NCBI RefSeq assembly: GCF_025146565.1
Contig: NZ_CP102258.1
Location: forward strand, 2,264,001-2,328,000
Reading direction: 5' to 3'
From: Bacteroides eggerthii
GTDB taxonomy: Bacteria > Bacteroidota > Bacteroidia > Bacteroidales > Bacteroidaceae
Length of the DNA: 64,000 bases
Both the position numbers and the translations under genes were made by a program. The notes under the pieces are model-generated. The model saw only the letters and a list, made by a program, of their open reading frames with translations. It made no database searches and was not told the origin of the DNA. Positions 17,330-25,443 of this stretch are shown one piece after another. Each line of letters begins with the position of its first letter. The first letter of the stretch is position 1.

Positions 17330-18463
17330 ATGAAAAAAATTGTTGCAAGTTTGGTATTGTGCATGGCTGTTATTGCAGCTAATGCGCAGAAAGCAGTAGA
17401 AGGAAACAAGTTTACAGATAATTGGTCGGTAGGCTTTAATGCTGGTGGAACTACTCCGCTTACTCATAGCGCTTTTTTCAAAAATATGCGGGCTGTATTG
17501 GGAGTAGGACTGGACAAGCAGGTAACTCCGGTATTAGGTTTGGGATTTGAAGCAATGACAAGCATCAATACTACGCCAAGTCGGACAGCATTTGATAATA
17601 CGAACCTGAGTGTGCTGGGTACATTGAACTTAAGCAATCTGTTTGGCGGTTATGCCGGTGCACCGAGACTTTTTGAGGTAGAGACTGTTGCCGGTATCGG
17701 TTGGCTGCATTATGCTGTAAATGGTGAAAGTGACCTTAACAGTATGTCAAGCAAATTGGGACTTAACTTCAACTTCAATCTAGGAGAAGAGAAAGCATGG
17801 ACTTTGGCTTTCAAACCGGCTTTGGTATATGACATGAGTGCAGACGGAACTGACAATGTATGTTTCAATGCCAATCGTGCCGCATGGGAGTTTACAGCCG
17901 GATTGAAGTATCACTTCAGTTGCAGTAACGGTAAACATTACTTCACCATTGTGAAACCGTATAATCAATCGGAAATAGATGCTTTGAATGATCAAATCAA
18001 CAATATGCGCCGGGAAGCTGATGATAATGCTGCTGCGTTGAAGAATGCCAACCAGAAAGCTGCTGATTTGGAAAAAGCACTGAATGATTGTAAAAATCAG
18101 GCTCCGAAAGTAATTACAGAGACTGTTACCAACAATAAGAAGACTTTGGAATCTGTTGTTACATTCCGTCAAGGCGGTACTTCTGTAGAGTCTTCACAAA
18201 CTCCTAATGTAGAGCGTATCGCTACTTATTTGAAGAATCATAAAAATGCAACCGTATCTATCAAGGGATATGCTTCTCCGGAAGGAAATGCTGATGTAAA
18301 TGCTCGTATCGCTAAACAACGTGCAGAATCAGTGAAGAATATGCTTATCAACAGATACAAGATTGCTGCAAATCGTATAACTGCCGAAGGTCAGGGTGTA
18401 GGTAATATGTTTGAAGAACCTGATTGGAACCGCGTCAGCATCTGTACAATCAATGAAGATTAA
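17330..18463 (+). CDS. OmpA-family outer membrane protein
   Basis: The 377-residue protein has a signal peptide (MKKIVASLVLCMAVIAANAQ, cleavage after about residue 19). Residues about 25-200 look like a beta-barrel with alternating hydrophobic strands. Residues about 215-260 form a coiled coil rich in Asn, Ala and Lys (heptads in IDALNDQINNMRREADD). A C-terminal OmpA-like peptidoglycan-binding domain follows (ATVSIKGYASPEGNADVNAR, then KQRAESVKNMLI). It anchors the outer membrane to the cell wall and is likely abundant. It is followed by a terminator. Confidence 0.9.
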   Translation: MKKIVASLVLCMAVIAANAQKAVEGNKFTDNWSVGFNAGGTTPLTHSAFFKNMRAVLGVGLDKQVTPVLGLGFEAMTSINTTPSRTAFDNTNLSVLGTLNLSNLFGGYAGAPRLFEVETVAGIGWLHYAVNGESDLNSMSSKLGLNFNFNLGEEKAWTLAFKPALVYDMSADGTDNVCFNANRAAWEFTAGLKYHFSCSNGKHYFTIVKPYNQSEIDALNDQINNMRREADDNAAALKNANQKAADLEKALNDCKNQAPKVITETVTNNKKTLESVVTFRQGGTSVESSQTPNVERIATYLKNHKNATVSIKGYASPEGNADVNARIAKQRAESVKNMLINRYKIAANRITAEGQGVGNMFEEPDWNRVSICTINED

Positions 18464-18516
18464 TTTGCATCTGTCTATAATAGACAACTAATCAACGGTA
18501 TCATAATCTATTTTCA

Positions 18517-18543
18517 GAAAACAGCTCCAATGGGGCTGTTTTC
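18517..18543 (+). terminator. Rho-independent terminator after the OmpA gene
   Basis: An inverted repeat pairs AAAACAGCTCC with GGGGCTGTTTT (one G-U pair) around a 3-base loop, followed by a T-rich stretch. Almost the same element recurs at 23537-23562, after the third tandem nuclease-like gene. Confidence 0.8.
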
Positions 18544-18598
18544 TTTGTTTATACCTGTGTTTTTGCTAATTATTTCAAAACTTATAAACGAAAAAACG

Positions 18599-18606
18599 TA
18601 TATTTG
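18599..18606 (+). promoter_or_regulatory. Promoter -7 box, tandem copy 1
   Basis: TATATTTG matches TAnnTTTG and ends 25 bases before the ATG of copy 1. No clear -33 element is visible. The same box with the same downstream 30 bases precedes copies 2 and 3. Confidence 0.65.
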
Positions 18607-18631
18607 CATATGGCTTCTAAAAAAGAATAGA

Positions 18632-20188
18632 ATGGAACAAATGCGCAAATTGCCAATAGGCATACAAACTTTTGAGAAACTACGTGAAGAAAACTACCTT
18701 TATGTAGATAAGACTGCATTGGTTTATCGGATTGCATCTACCTCTGTGCCTTATTTTTTGAGTCGTCCACGTCGTTTCGGAAAAAGCCTGCTTATCTCCA
18801 CTTTTGAGGCTTACTTTCAAGGACGTAAGGACTTGTTTGAAGGACTTGCGATAGAAAAATTGGAAACCGAATGGAAAGAATATCCGGTATTTCATTTGGA
18901 TTTGAACGCCGAAAAATATGATAGTAAGGAAGCACTGGAACAGGTGCTTTCTCGTAATCTAAGTCTGTGGGAAGATCGATGGGGAAAGGATGCGGCAGAA
19001 GATACAATTGCTTCCCGTTTTGCAGGAGTACTTAGGCGTACTTACGAACAAACCGGCAAACAAGCAGTAGTACTGATTGATGAGTATGACAAGCCATTGC
19101 TTCAGGCTATCCTTGATGAGCCGTTGTTGGAAGAATACCGCCGTACGCTGAAAGCTTTTTACGGCGTGTTGAAAAGTGCGGACCGGTATCTTCGTTTTGT
19201 ATTCTTGACAGGAGTCACCAAGTTTGCACAGGTCAGTGTGTTCAGTGACTTGAATCAGTTGAACGATATCAGTATGAAACCAGCTTATGCCACTGTTTGT
19301 GGTATTACGAAGGATGAATTGGTGGAAACGTTTACTCCCGAAATTGATAATTTGGGAGAGAAGAACGGACTTACTTTTGACGAAACCGTATGTCGTTTGA
19401 CAGCCTTATATGATGGCTATCATTTTGAAGAATCGGCAGAAGGTGTTTTTAATCCCTTTAGCCTGTTAAATGTTTTTGATAGTTATAAGTTTGATAATTA
19501 TTGGTTTCAGACGGGTACACCTACCTATCTCGTTGACTTGCTGAAACAGAGTGATTATGATTTGCGCCTGTTGATTGATGGAGTAGAAGTACAGGCATCT
19601 GCTTTTTCGGAATATCGTGCGGAGATAAGAAACCCGCTTCCTATGATTTATCAGAGTGGTTATCTCACAATCAAGGGATATGATAAAGAGGTCAGTCTTT
19701 ATACTTTGGGATTTCCTAATGACGAGGTTCGTTATGGCTTTTTGAATTTCCTGATCCCCTATTATACAGAAGTGTCTGATGCGGAGACCGGTTTTTATAT
19801 TGTAAAATTCATGCGTGAGTTGAGGAGCGGTAATGTAGATGCTTTCATGGAGCGCCTGAAGGTGTTTTTTGCAGGTATGCCTTATGAACTGAGTGAGAAT
19901 ACTGAGCGTCATTATCAGGCGATTTTCTATGTTGTCTTCACCCTGATGGGACAATTTGTAGAAACGGAAGTTCGTAGTGCTCGTGGTCGTGCCGATGCAG
20001 TTGTGAAAACAAAAGACTTTATTTTTGTTTTTGAGTTCAAGCTGAATGGAACTGCCGAAGAAGCGCTGAAGCAGATAGATGAAAAAGGGTATCTGATACC
20101 TTATACTTTAGATGGGAGAAAGTTGGTGAAAGTGGGGGTGAACTTTAGTAAGGAGAAGCGCAATATAGACTGTTATGTTATAGGCTGA
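18632..20188 (+). CDS. AAA-ATPase-like / PD-(D/E)XK nuclease-like protein, tandem copy 1
   Basis: The start is the ATG at 18632 (518 residues); upstream in-frame codons precede the promoter. The N-terminal half is an AAA-ATPase-like domain with a divergent P-loop, SRPRRFGKSLL (about 45-55), and Walker B VVLIDEYDK (about 147-155). The C-terminal half (DUF1703 type) has nuclease-like residues: GRADAVV, then FEFKLNG (E-x-K) and a later Gln in LKQIDEKGY. This family occurs in many copies in Bacteroides genomes and its function is not established; a mobile-element or defence-related role is often suspected. Copy 1 differs from copies 2 and 3 mainly in residues about 225-405 and near the N-terminus. 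Confidence 0.85.
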   Translation: MEQMRKLPIGIQTFEKLREENYLYVDKTALVYRIASTSVPYFLSRPRRFGKSLLISTFEAYFQGRKDLFEGLAIEKLETEWKEYPVFHLDLNAEKYDSKEALEQVLSRNLSLWEDRWGKDAAEDTIASRFAGVLRRTYEQTGKQAVVLIDEYDKPLLQAILDEPLLEEYRRTLKAFYGVLKSADRYLRFVFLTGVTKFAQVSVFSDLNQLNDISMKPAYATVCGITKDELVETFTPEIDNLGEKNGLTFDETVCRLTALYDGYHFEESAEGVFNPFSLLNVFDSYKFDNYWFQTGTPTYLVDLLKQSDYDLRLLIDGVEVQASAFSEYRAEIRNPLPMIYQSGYLTIKGYDKEVSLYTLGFPNDEVRYGFLNFLIPYYTEVSDAETGFYIVKFMRELRSGNVDAFMERLKVFFAGMPYELSENTERHYQAIFYVVFTLMGQFVETEVRSARGRADAVVKTKDFIFVFEFKLNGTAEEALKQIDEKGYLIPYTLDGRKLVKVGVNFSKEKRNIDCYVIG

Positions 20189-20243
20189 TTTCTTTATTTA
20201 TGCCTGTGTTTTACTAATTTTATCAGAGACAGATGAAAAGCTG

Positions 20244-20251
20244 TATATTTG
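20244..20251 (+). promoter_or_regulatory. Promoter -7 box, tandem copy 2
   Basis: TATATTTG lies 25 bases before the ATG of copy 2 in an intergenic segment of 88 bases that is nearly identical to the one before copy 3. Each copy therefore has its own promoter. Confidence 0.65.
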
Positions 20252-20276
20252 CATATGGCTTCTAAAAAAGAATAGA

Positions 20277-21836
20277 ATGGAACAAATGCGTAAATTGCCG
20301 ATAGGCATACAAACTTTTGAGGAAATACGTAAGGAGAATTATCTTTATGTGGATAAAACTGCCATGGTGTATCAGCTCGCAAATGTCGGTAAACCTTATT
20401 TCTTGAGCCGTCCGCGTCGTTTCGGCAAGAGTTTGCTTATTTCTACTTTTGAAGCCTATTTTCAGGGTCGGAAAGATCTGTTCGAAGGACTTGCTATAGA
20501 AAAACTGGAAACCGAATGGAAAGAATATCCGGTGCTACATTTGGACTTGAACGCCAAGAAGTATGAGACATCCGATGACTTGACTGCAATGCTTAATCAG
20601 TATTTAGAAAAATGGGAGCAAAAATATGGAAATGAGAAGCGTAATCGTAGTTCTGAAGAACGTTTTGCTTATATAATAGAGCAGGCATATATCCAGACCG
20701 GTAAGCAGGTTGTAGTACTGATCGATGAGTATGACAAGCCATTGCTTCAGGCTATCCTTGATGAGCCGTTGTTGGAAGAATACCGCCGTACGCTGAAAGC
20801 TTTTTACGGCGTGTTGAAAAGTGCGGACCGTTATCTTCGTTTTGTATTCCTGACAGGGGTAACCAAGTTTGCACAGGTCAGTGTGTTCAGTGACTTGAAT
20901 CAGTTGAATGATATCAGTATGGATTATGCCTATAATTCATTGTGTGGCATCACGAAAGAGGAACTGTCAAGTAACTTTGTGCCTGAGATAAAGAATCTGG
21001 GTGAGTTTCTGGGCCTGACGTTTGAGGAAATTGTTGATCGTCTTGAGAAGCAGTATGACGGTTATCATTTCTGTGAGGATACTACTGTCGGGCTTTTTAA
21101 TCCGTTCAGTGTGCTGAATGCTTTGCAGAAGTTGAAGCTTGGTAACTACTGGTTTCAGACAGGTACACCCACTTACCTGGTTGATTTGTTGAAGCAAAGT
21201 GATTACGATCTCCGTCTTTTAATAAACGGCATCGAAACAACTAATTCCGCTTTCAGCGAGTACCGGGCGGAAGCGAATAATCCTCTTCCTATGATTTATC
21301 AGAGCGGGTATCTGACTATAAAGCATTATGATAAAGAAGTAGACCTTTATACTTTGAAATTTCCTAATGATGAGGTCTGTTACGGCTTTTTGAATTTTTT
21401 GGTACCTTATTATACCAATGTTTCTGATGATGAAACGGGTTTTCATATCGCCAAGTTTATCCGGGAGCTTCGTTCGGGAGATATTGATGCTTTCATGGAG
21501 CGCCTGAAGGTGTTTTTTGCAGGTATGCCTTATGAACTGAGTGAGAATACTGAGCGTCATTATCAGGCGATTTTCTATGTTGTCTTCACCCTGATGGGAC
21601 AATTTGTAGAAACGGAAGTTCGTAGTGCTCGTGGTCGTGCCGATGCAGTTGTGAAAACAAAAGACTTTATTTTTGTTTTTGAATTCAAGCTGAATGGAAC
21701 TACCGAAGAAGCGCTGAAGCAGATAGATGAAAAAGGGTATCTGATACCTTATACTTTAGATGGGAGAAAGTTGGTGAAAGTGGGGGTGAACTTTAGTAAG
21801 GAGAAGCGCAATATAGACTGTTATGTTATAGGCTGA
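20277..21836 (+). CDS. AAA-ATPase-like / PD-(D/E)XK nuclease-like protein, tandem copy 2
   Basis: The 519-residue protein has the same architecture as copy 1: P-loop SRPRRFGKSLL, Walker B VVLIDEYDK, C-terminal GRADAVV and EFKLNG. Residues about 88-144 differ strongly from copies 1 and 3 (copy 2 has KKYETSDDLTAMLNQYLEKW where they have EKYDSKEALEQVLSRNLSLW). The C-terminal 115 residues are practically identical in all copies. The upstream gap contains only the promoter; there is no terminator between copies. Function not established. Confidence 0.85.
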   Translation: MEQMRKLPIGIQTFEEIRKENYLYVDKTAMVYQLANVGKPYFLSRPRRFGKSLLISTFEAYFQGRKDLFEGLAIEKLETEWKEYPVLHLDLNAKKYETSDDLTAMLNQYLEKWEQKYGNEKRNRSSEERFAYIIEQAYIQTGKQVVVLIDEYDKPLLQAILDEPLLEEYRRTLKAFYGVLKSADRYLRFVFLTGVTKFAQVSVFSDLNQLNDISMDYAYNSLCGITKEELSSNFVPEIKNLGEFLGLTFEEIVDRLEKQYDGYHFCEDTTVGLFNPFSVLNALQKLKLGNYWFQTGTPTYLVDLLKQSDYDLRLLINGIETTNSAFSEYRAEANNPLPMIYQSGYLTIKHYDKEVDLYTLKFPNDEVCYGFLNFLVPYYTNVSDDETGFHIAKFIRELRSGDIDAFMERLKVFFAGMPYELSENTERHYQAIFYVVFTLMGQFVETEVRSARGRADAVVKTKDFIFVFEFKLNGTTEEALKQIDEKGYLIPYTLDGRKLVKVGVNFSKEKRNIDCYVIG

Positions 21837-21891
21837 TTTCTTTATTTATGCCTGTGTTTTACTAATTGTATCAGAGACAGATGAAAAGCTG

Positions 21892-21899
21892 TATATTTG
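21892..21899 (+). promoter_or_regulatory. Promoter -7 box, tandem copy 3
   Basis: TATATTTG lies 25 bases before the ATG of copy 3. The flanking 88 bases are a near-perfect repeat of the copy 1-2 gap. Confidence 0.65.
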
Positions 21900-21924
21900 C
21901 ATATGGCTTCTAAAAAAGAATAGA

Positions 21925-23484
21925 ATGGAACAAATGCGTAAATTGCCGATAGGCATACAAACTTTTGAGGAAATACGTAAGGAGAATTATCTTTATGTGG
22001 ATAAAACTGCTATGGTGTATCAGCTCGCAAATGTCGGTAAACCTTATTTCTTGAGTCGTCCGCGTCGTTTCGGCAAGAGTTTGCTTATTTCTACTTTTGA
22101 AGCCTATTTTCAGGGTCGGAAAGATCTGTTCGAAGGACTTGCTATAGAAAAATTGGAAACCGAATGGAAAGAATATCCGGTATTTCATTTGGATTTGAAC
22201 GCCGAAAAATATGATAGTAAGGAAGCACTGGAACAGGTGCTTTCTCGTAATTTAAGTCTGTGGGAAGATCGATGGGGAAAGGATGCGGCAGAAGATACAC
22301 TTGCTTCTCGTTTTGCAGGAGTACTTAGGCGTACTTACGAACAGACCGGCAAACAAGCAGTAGTACTGATCGATGAATATGACAAGCCATTGCTTCAGGC
22401 TATCCTTGATGAGCCGTTGTTGGAAGAATACCGCCGTACGCTGAAAGCTTTTTACGGCGTGTTGAAAAGTGCGGACCGTTATCTTCGTTTTGTATTCCTG
22501 ACAGGGGTAACCAAGTTTGCTCAGGTCAGTGTGTTCAGTGACTTGAATCAGTTGAATGATATCAGTATGGATTATGCCTATAATTCATTGTGTGGCATCA
22601 CGAAAGAGGAACTGTCAAGTAACTTTGTGCCTGAGATAAAGAATCTGGGTGAGTTTCTGGGCCTGACGTTTGAGGAAATTGTTGATCGTCTTGAGAAGCA
22701 GTATGACGGTTATCATTTCTGTGAGGATACTACTGTCGGGCTTTTTAATCCGTTCAGTGTGCTGAATGCTTTGCAGAAGTTGAAGCTTGGTAACTACTGG
22801 TTTCAGACAGGTACACCCACTTACCTGGTTGATTTGTTGAAGCAAAGTGATTACGATCTCCGTCTTTTAATAAACGGCATCGAAACAACTAATTCCGCTT
22901 TCAGCGAGTACCGGGCGGAAGCGAATAATCCTCTTCCTATGATTTATCAGAGCGGGTATCTGACTATAAAGCATTATGATAAAGAAGTAGACCTTTATAC
23001 TTTGAAATTTCCTAATGATGAGGTCTGTTACGGCTTTTTGAATTTTTTGGTACCTTATTATACCAATGTTTCTGATGATGAAACGGGTTTTCATATCGCC
23101 AAGTTTATCCGGGAGCTTCGTTCGGGAGATATTGAAGCCTTTATGGAGCGCCTGAAGGTGTTTTTTGCAGGTATGCCTTATGAATTGAGTGAGAATACTG
23201 AGCGTCATTATCAGGCGATTTTCTATGTTGTCTTCACCCTGATGGGACAATTTGTAGAAACGGAAGTTCGTAGTGCTCGTGGTCGTGCCGATGCAGTTGT
23301 GAAAACAAAAGACTTTATTTTTGTTTTTGAATTCAAGCTGAATGGAACTGCCGAAGAAGCGCTGAAGCAGATAGATGAAAAAGGGTATCTGATACCTTAT
23401 ACTTTAGATGGGAGAAAGTTGGTGAAAGTGGGGGTGAACTTTAGTAAGGAGAAGCGCAATATAGACTGTTATGTTATAGGCTGA
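21925..23484 (+). CDS. AAA-ATPase-like / PD-(D/E)XK nuclease-like protein, tandem copy 3 (mosaic)
   Basis: The 519-residue protein has the same domains and motifs as copies 1 and 2. It is a visible mosaic. Residues about 1-75 and about 150-519 match copy 2, while the segment encoded by about 22148-22365 (FHLDLNAEKYDSKEALEQV onward to TYEQTGKQAVV) matches copy 1. The swap is seen at DNA level too, including silent positions. This implies gene conversion or unequal recombination within the array. The gene is followed by a terminator at 23537. Confidence 0.85.
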   Translation: MEQMRKLPIGIQTFEEIRKENYLYVDKTAMVYQLANVGKPYFLSRPRRFGKSLLISTFEAYFQGRKDLFEGLAIEKLETEWKEYPVFHLDLNAEKYDSKEALEQVLSRNLSLWEDRWGKDAAEDTLASRFAGVLRRTYEQTGKQAVVLIDEYDKPLLQAILDEPLLEEYRRTLKAFYGVLKSADRYLRFVFLTGVTKFAQVSVFSDLNQLNDISMDYAYNSLCGITKEELSSNFVPEIKNLGEFLGLTFEEIVDRLEKQYDGYHFCEDTTVGLFNPFSVLNALQKLKLGNYWFQTGTPTYLVDLLKQSDYDLRLLINGIETTNSAFSEYRAEANNPLPMIYQSGYLTIKHYDKEVDLYTLKFPNDEVCYGFLNFLVPYYTNVSDDETGFHIAKFIRELRSGDIEAFMERLKVFFAGMPYELSENTERHYQAIFYVVFTLMGQFVETEVRSARGRADAVVKTKDFIFVFEFKLNGTAEEALKQIDEKGYLIPYTLDGRKLVKVGVNFSKEKRNIDCYVIG

Positions 23485-23536
23485 ATCAGTGCAAACGTAA
23501 CTGTCATGAAATGAAAGTTTTATAAAGTATTTCTAG

Positions 23537-23562
23537 GAAACAGCTCCGGTGGGGCTGTTTTC
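23537..23562 (+). terminator. Rho-independent terminator after copy 3
   Basis: GAAACAGCTCC pairs with GGGGCTGTTTTC around a short GGT loop, followed by T-rich DNA. It is a near copy of the terminator at 18517-18543, so the tandem array is framed by duplicate terminators. Confidence 0.78.
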
Positions 23563-23658
23563 TTTGTTTATGCCTGTGTATATTCTCACCTTTGCATCGT
23601 TGATCAACGAAATGAAAATTTAAAGAAAGTCTAATTTAAAATGTAAAGGAGAGATAAT

Positions 23659-24141
23659 ATGCCTCTATTTTATTATGCGAGACAGTCGCAGATTGCAACG
23701 AAAGAGGGTGTAAAGACATGGCACCTGAGTTTGAAAAAAGTAGGAAAAGTTGTGGATACGCAGTTGCTGGCGGAGAGTATTGCCGAAAAATCGTCATTGA
23801 CTCCGGGTGATGTGCAGAACGTAATTCGTAACTTGATGTCGACGATGCGGATGCATCTGTTGAATAGTCGTACGGTACGTCTGAATGGTCTGGGTACATT
23901 CACCATGAAGGCCCGTACGCGTGGTAAGGGGACGGAAAAAGCAGAAGATGTAAACCCGAATCAAGTTACGGCGTTGCGTTGCCAGTTTACCCCGGAATAT
24001 ACGCGCCCGGCGGCTATTGGTACTACTCGCGCTTTGTTGCAGGGCGTGGAATTTGAAAAATGGCTGGAAGCAGCCGTTGATGGTGGAACTTCCGGCGGTG
24101 GCGAATCGGATGGCGGAGAGGAAGAAGATCCGTTGGGATGA
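23659..24141 (+). CDS. HU-related DNA-binding protein (Bacteroides HU_rel type)
   Basis: The 160-residue protein starts MPLFYYARQSQI. Residues about 40-125 are HU-like (LAESIAEKSSLTPGDVQNVI and VRLNGLGTFTMKARTRG). The C-terminus is Gly/Ser/Glu-rich (GGTSGGGESDGGEEEDPLG), probably disordered. It is a member of the HU-related family specific to Bacteroidetes, often followed by a tiny peptide gene and an amidase. A strong Shine-Dalgarno AAAGGAG precedes the ATG. Its specific DNA target is unknown. Confidence 0.88.
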   Translation: MPLFYYARQSQIATKEGVKTWHLSLKKVGKVVDTQLLAESIAEKSSLTPGDVQNVIRNLMSTMRMHLLNSRTVRLNGLGTFTMKARTRGKGTEKAEDVNPNQVTALRCQFTPEYTRPAAIGTTRALLQGVEFEKWLEAAVDGGTSGGGESDGGEEEDPLG

Positions 24142-24185
24142 GAAGAGTTATGATTTATCGAGTAATAATTTAAAATTTAGGGACA

Positions 24186-24287
24186 ATGAGTATAAAAGTA
24201 TCAGTTTGGGATAAGATTCTGAAAGTGATTATTGCAGTGGCAAGCGCTATTGCAGGTGTAATTGGCGGACAAGCAATAGGTATTTAG
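24186..24287 (+). CDS. 33-residue smalltalk-like microprotein
   Basis: A short reading frame encodes MSIKVSVWDKILKVIIAVAS followed by AIAGVIGGQAIGI. It has a short charged N-terminus and one hydrophobic helix. Position directly after an HU-related gene (44 bases) and the sequence pattern match the smalltalk family described in Bacteroides annotations. No Shine-Dalgarno as strong as the upstream one is visible. In related loci an N-acetylmuramoyl-L-alanine amidase follows; here it does not. Function unknown; membrane association is likely. Confidence 0.72.
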   Translation: MSIKVSVWDKILKVIIAVASAIAGVIGGQAIGI

Positions 24288-24309
24288 GAATTTCCGGTCC
24301 GAATATGGA

Positions 24310-24353
24310 AACACTCCCGGCAAGCTGTGTGGAGCACGCATGCCGGGAGTGTT
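24310..24353 (+). terminator. Perfect 12-bp hairpin after the microprotein gene
   Basis: AACACTCCCGGC at 24310-24321 is exactly complementary to GCCGGGAGTGTT at 24342-24353, with a 20-base loop. It ends transcription of the HU/microprotein pair and could also stop the opposing minus-strand operon. The downstream T-run is weak. Confidence 0.6.
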
Positions 24354-24373
24354 CGTTGTTATGGGGTGATTTG

Positions 24374-24634
24374 TTAATGTCTGAATATTTTTCTGATTTT
24401 TCTCATAAGCTTTATTCCAAGCATTGCTCCGTCGAAGACTGCCATTCCGGTGTTAAATGCCCGCATGATAGCGGTTCCTTTATCTGCTGCTGGGGCAATC
24501 GGAGCAAATAAGTTTCGGGCGGTGTCGGACATGACCTGTTTCTGAGTACGCAATTCTTCTAATGCTTCTGCTCTTCGCTGTTGGAGGTCTTCTAATGTAA
24601 GGATCTCTGTATTGGAAATATCATTCATATTCAT
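24374..24634 (-). CDS. Small conserved-looking protein, function unknown
   Basis: The 86-residue protein is unrecognised. It has an acidic/Gln-rich helical N-terminal half (TLEDLQQRRAEALEELRTQK) and a C-terminal part with MRAFNTGMAVFDGAMLGIKL and a basic tail MRKIRKIFRH. It is the last gene of a three-gene minus-strand operon (YtxH, holin-like, this), with 6 bases between it and the holin-like gene. It may associate with the envelope like its neighbours. This is inference from the operon. Confidence 0.7.
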   Translation of the reverse strand: MNMNDISNTEILTLEDLQQRRAEALEELRTQKQVMSDTARNLFAPIAPAADKGTAIMRAFNTGMAVFDGAMLGIKLMRKIRKIFRH

Positions 24635-24640
24635 GATATT

Positions 24641-25003
24641 TTAGTTCTTGTTGTTATCTATGAATAATCCTGCAATGAATCTGGTCATTGGATTAATAAT
24701 GATTTTTTTGCGGAATATGACAATCAGTGCAATCAATAAGATGTGGAAACAACTTATCATGGCGAAACTTACCATGAGTCCGCCCACTATCGGGTCTAAT
24801 ATATAGGCCAGCGTAAAAGAGAGATAGAACAAAGCCACCATGCCAAGAATGACGACCAACAATACAAGTATAAGTGTGGAAAGCAATATGGTTAGCTTCT
24901 CCGCTACTTCCAGCTGGGTATATTTCTTTTGTAATTCCAGATACTTCTTGAATTCTAAAAATAATTGCTGAATATTCTCAATACTGTTGTCGTCTGCAAA
25001 CAT
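24641..25003 (-). CDS. Phage-holin-like inner membrane protein
   Basis: The 120-residue protein has a helical N-terminus (IENIQQLFLEFKKYLELQKK) and two long membrane segments (about 38-65 and 70-97), then a short basic tail. Length and layout match the phage_holin_3_6 (Actinobacterial/Bacteroidetes holin superfamily III) family, which is chromosomal and usually sits beside YtxH-type proteins. It is not evidence for a prophage. Probable role in envelope stress or membrane structure, not established. Confidence 0.78.
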   Translation of the reverse strand: MFADDNSIENIQQLFLEFKKYLELQKKYTQLEVAEKLTILLSTLILVLLVVILGMVALFYLSFTLAYILDPIVGGLMVSFAMISCFHILLIALIVIFRKKIIINPMTRFIAGLFIDNNKN

Positions 25004-25032
25004 AGTGGCTTTGTTTTGAAATGTGGTTTGAT

Positions 25033-25242
25033 TTATTCGTTTGCTTCGCCTTTGATTTCTGCGGCAATCTCGTCAACGAGGTTCTCCATTTCATTACGGT
25101 TCAACCGGATACCTTTCTTACGGAGAATCTCTGCAATCTTTTGACGCGTGTCTTCTCCTTTTTCCGGGGCAAACAAAATACCGATGGCGGCACCTACTGC
25201 TGCACCACCTAAAAATGCTGCTAAAACATTTAATCCTTTCAT
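25033..25242 (-). CDS. YtxH-domain protein
   Basis: The 69-residue protein starts MKGLNVLAAFLGGAAVGAAIGILFAPEKGEDTR: a glycine-rich membrane helix followed by APEKGEDTR, the YtxH signature, and then a charged helix. It is the first gene of the minus-strand trio. A strong Shine-Dalgarno (AAAGGAG on the minus strand, 25250-25257) precedes it. YtxH proteins are associated with general stress in other bacteria; the role here is inferred only from the family. Confidence 0.85.
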   Translation of the reverse strand: MKGLNVLAAFLGGAAVGAAIGILFAPEKGEDTRQKIAEILRKKGIRLNRNEMENLVDEIAAEIKGEANE

Positions 25243-25278
25243 AATAATACTCCTTTCTTTTTATTAGGTCTAATGTAA

Positions 25279-25286
25279 CAAAGCTA
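25279..25286 (-). promoter_or_regulatory. Promoter -7 box of the YtxH operon
   Basis: Read on the minus strand, TAGCTTTG matches TAnnTTTG, with TTG at 25312-25310 upstream. It is about 37 bases before the YtxH start. Confidence 0.65.
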
Positions 25287-25412
25287 ACAATTTTTTTTGA
25301 ATGATTGTTCAACAGTTCTTGTTTTTTAGAAATATATACCATGAAAACCAACAAAATGTACATTTTAATTATATTTAACTGCATCGGAGGGCATAAGATA
25401 AGCGGTTCGGCG

Positions 25413-25420
25413 TACTTTTG
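25413..25420 (+). promoter_or_regulatory. Promoter -7 box of the lipocalin-like lipoprotein
   Basis: TACTTTTG matches the -7 consensus and lies 23 bases before the ATG at 25444. The -33 element is not obvious. Confidence 0.6.
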
Positions 25421-25443
25421 CTCCATAAATTAAAAAGAGGTAT

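Larger units (their letters stand above)
18521..23570 (+). repeat. Tandem triplication of a ~1.65-kb gene unit
   Basis: Three direct repeats of about 1645 bases are arranged head to tail. Each unit consists of a promoter, the short leader ATGGCTTCTAAAAAAGAATAG and the gene. The sequence TTTCTTTGTTTATACCTGTG at the left edge (after the first terminator) recurs with small changes in both gaps and after the third copy (TTTCTTTGTTTATGCCTGTG), marking likely recombination endpoints. Confidence 0.85.

Noticed and set aside
18610..18633. Programmed -1 frameshift at the A-run of the leader into the main gene
   Set aside because: A -1 shift from the leader does not reach the frame of the main gene; the ATG just downstream is sufficient.
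24641..25003. Prophage, based on the holin-like gene
   Set aside because: The neighbours are YtxH and a small protein, no lysis, capsid or integrase genes; this holin-like family is chromosomal.
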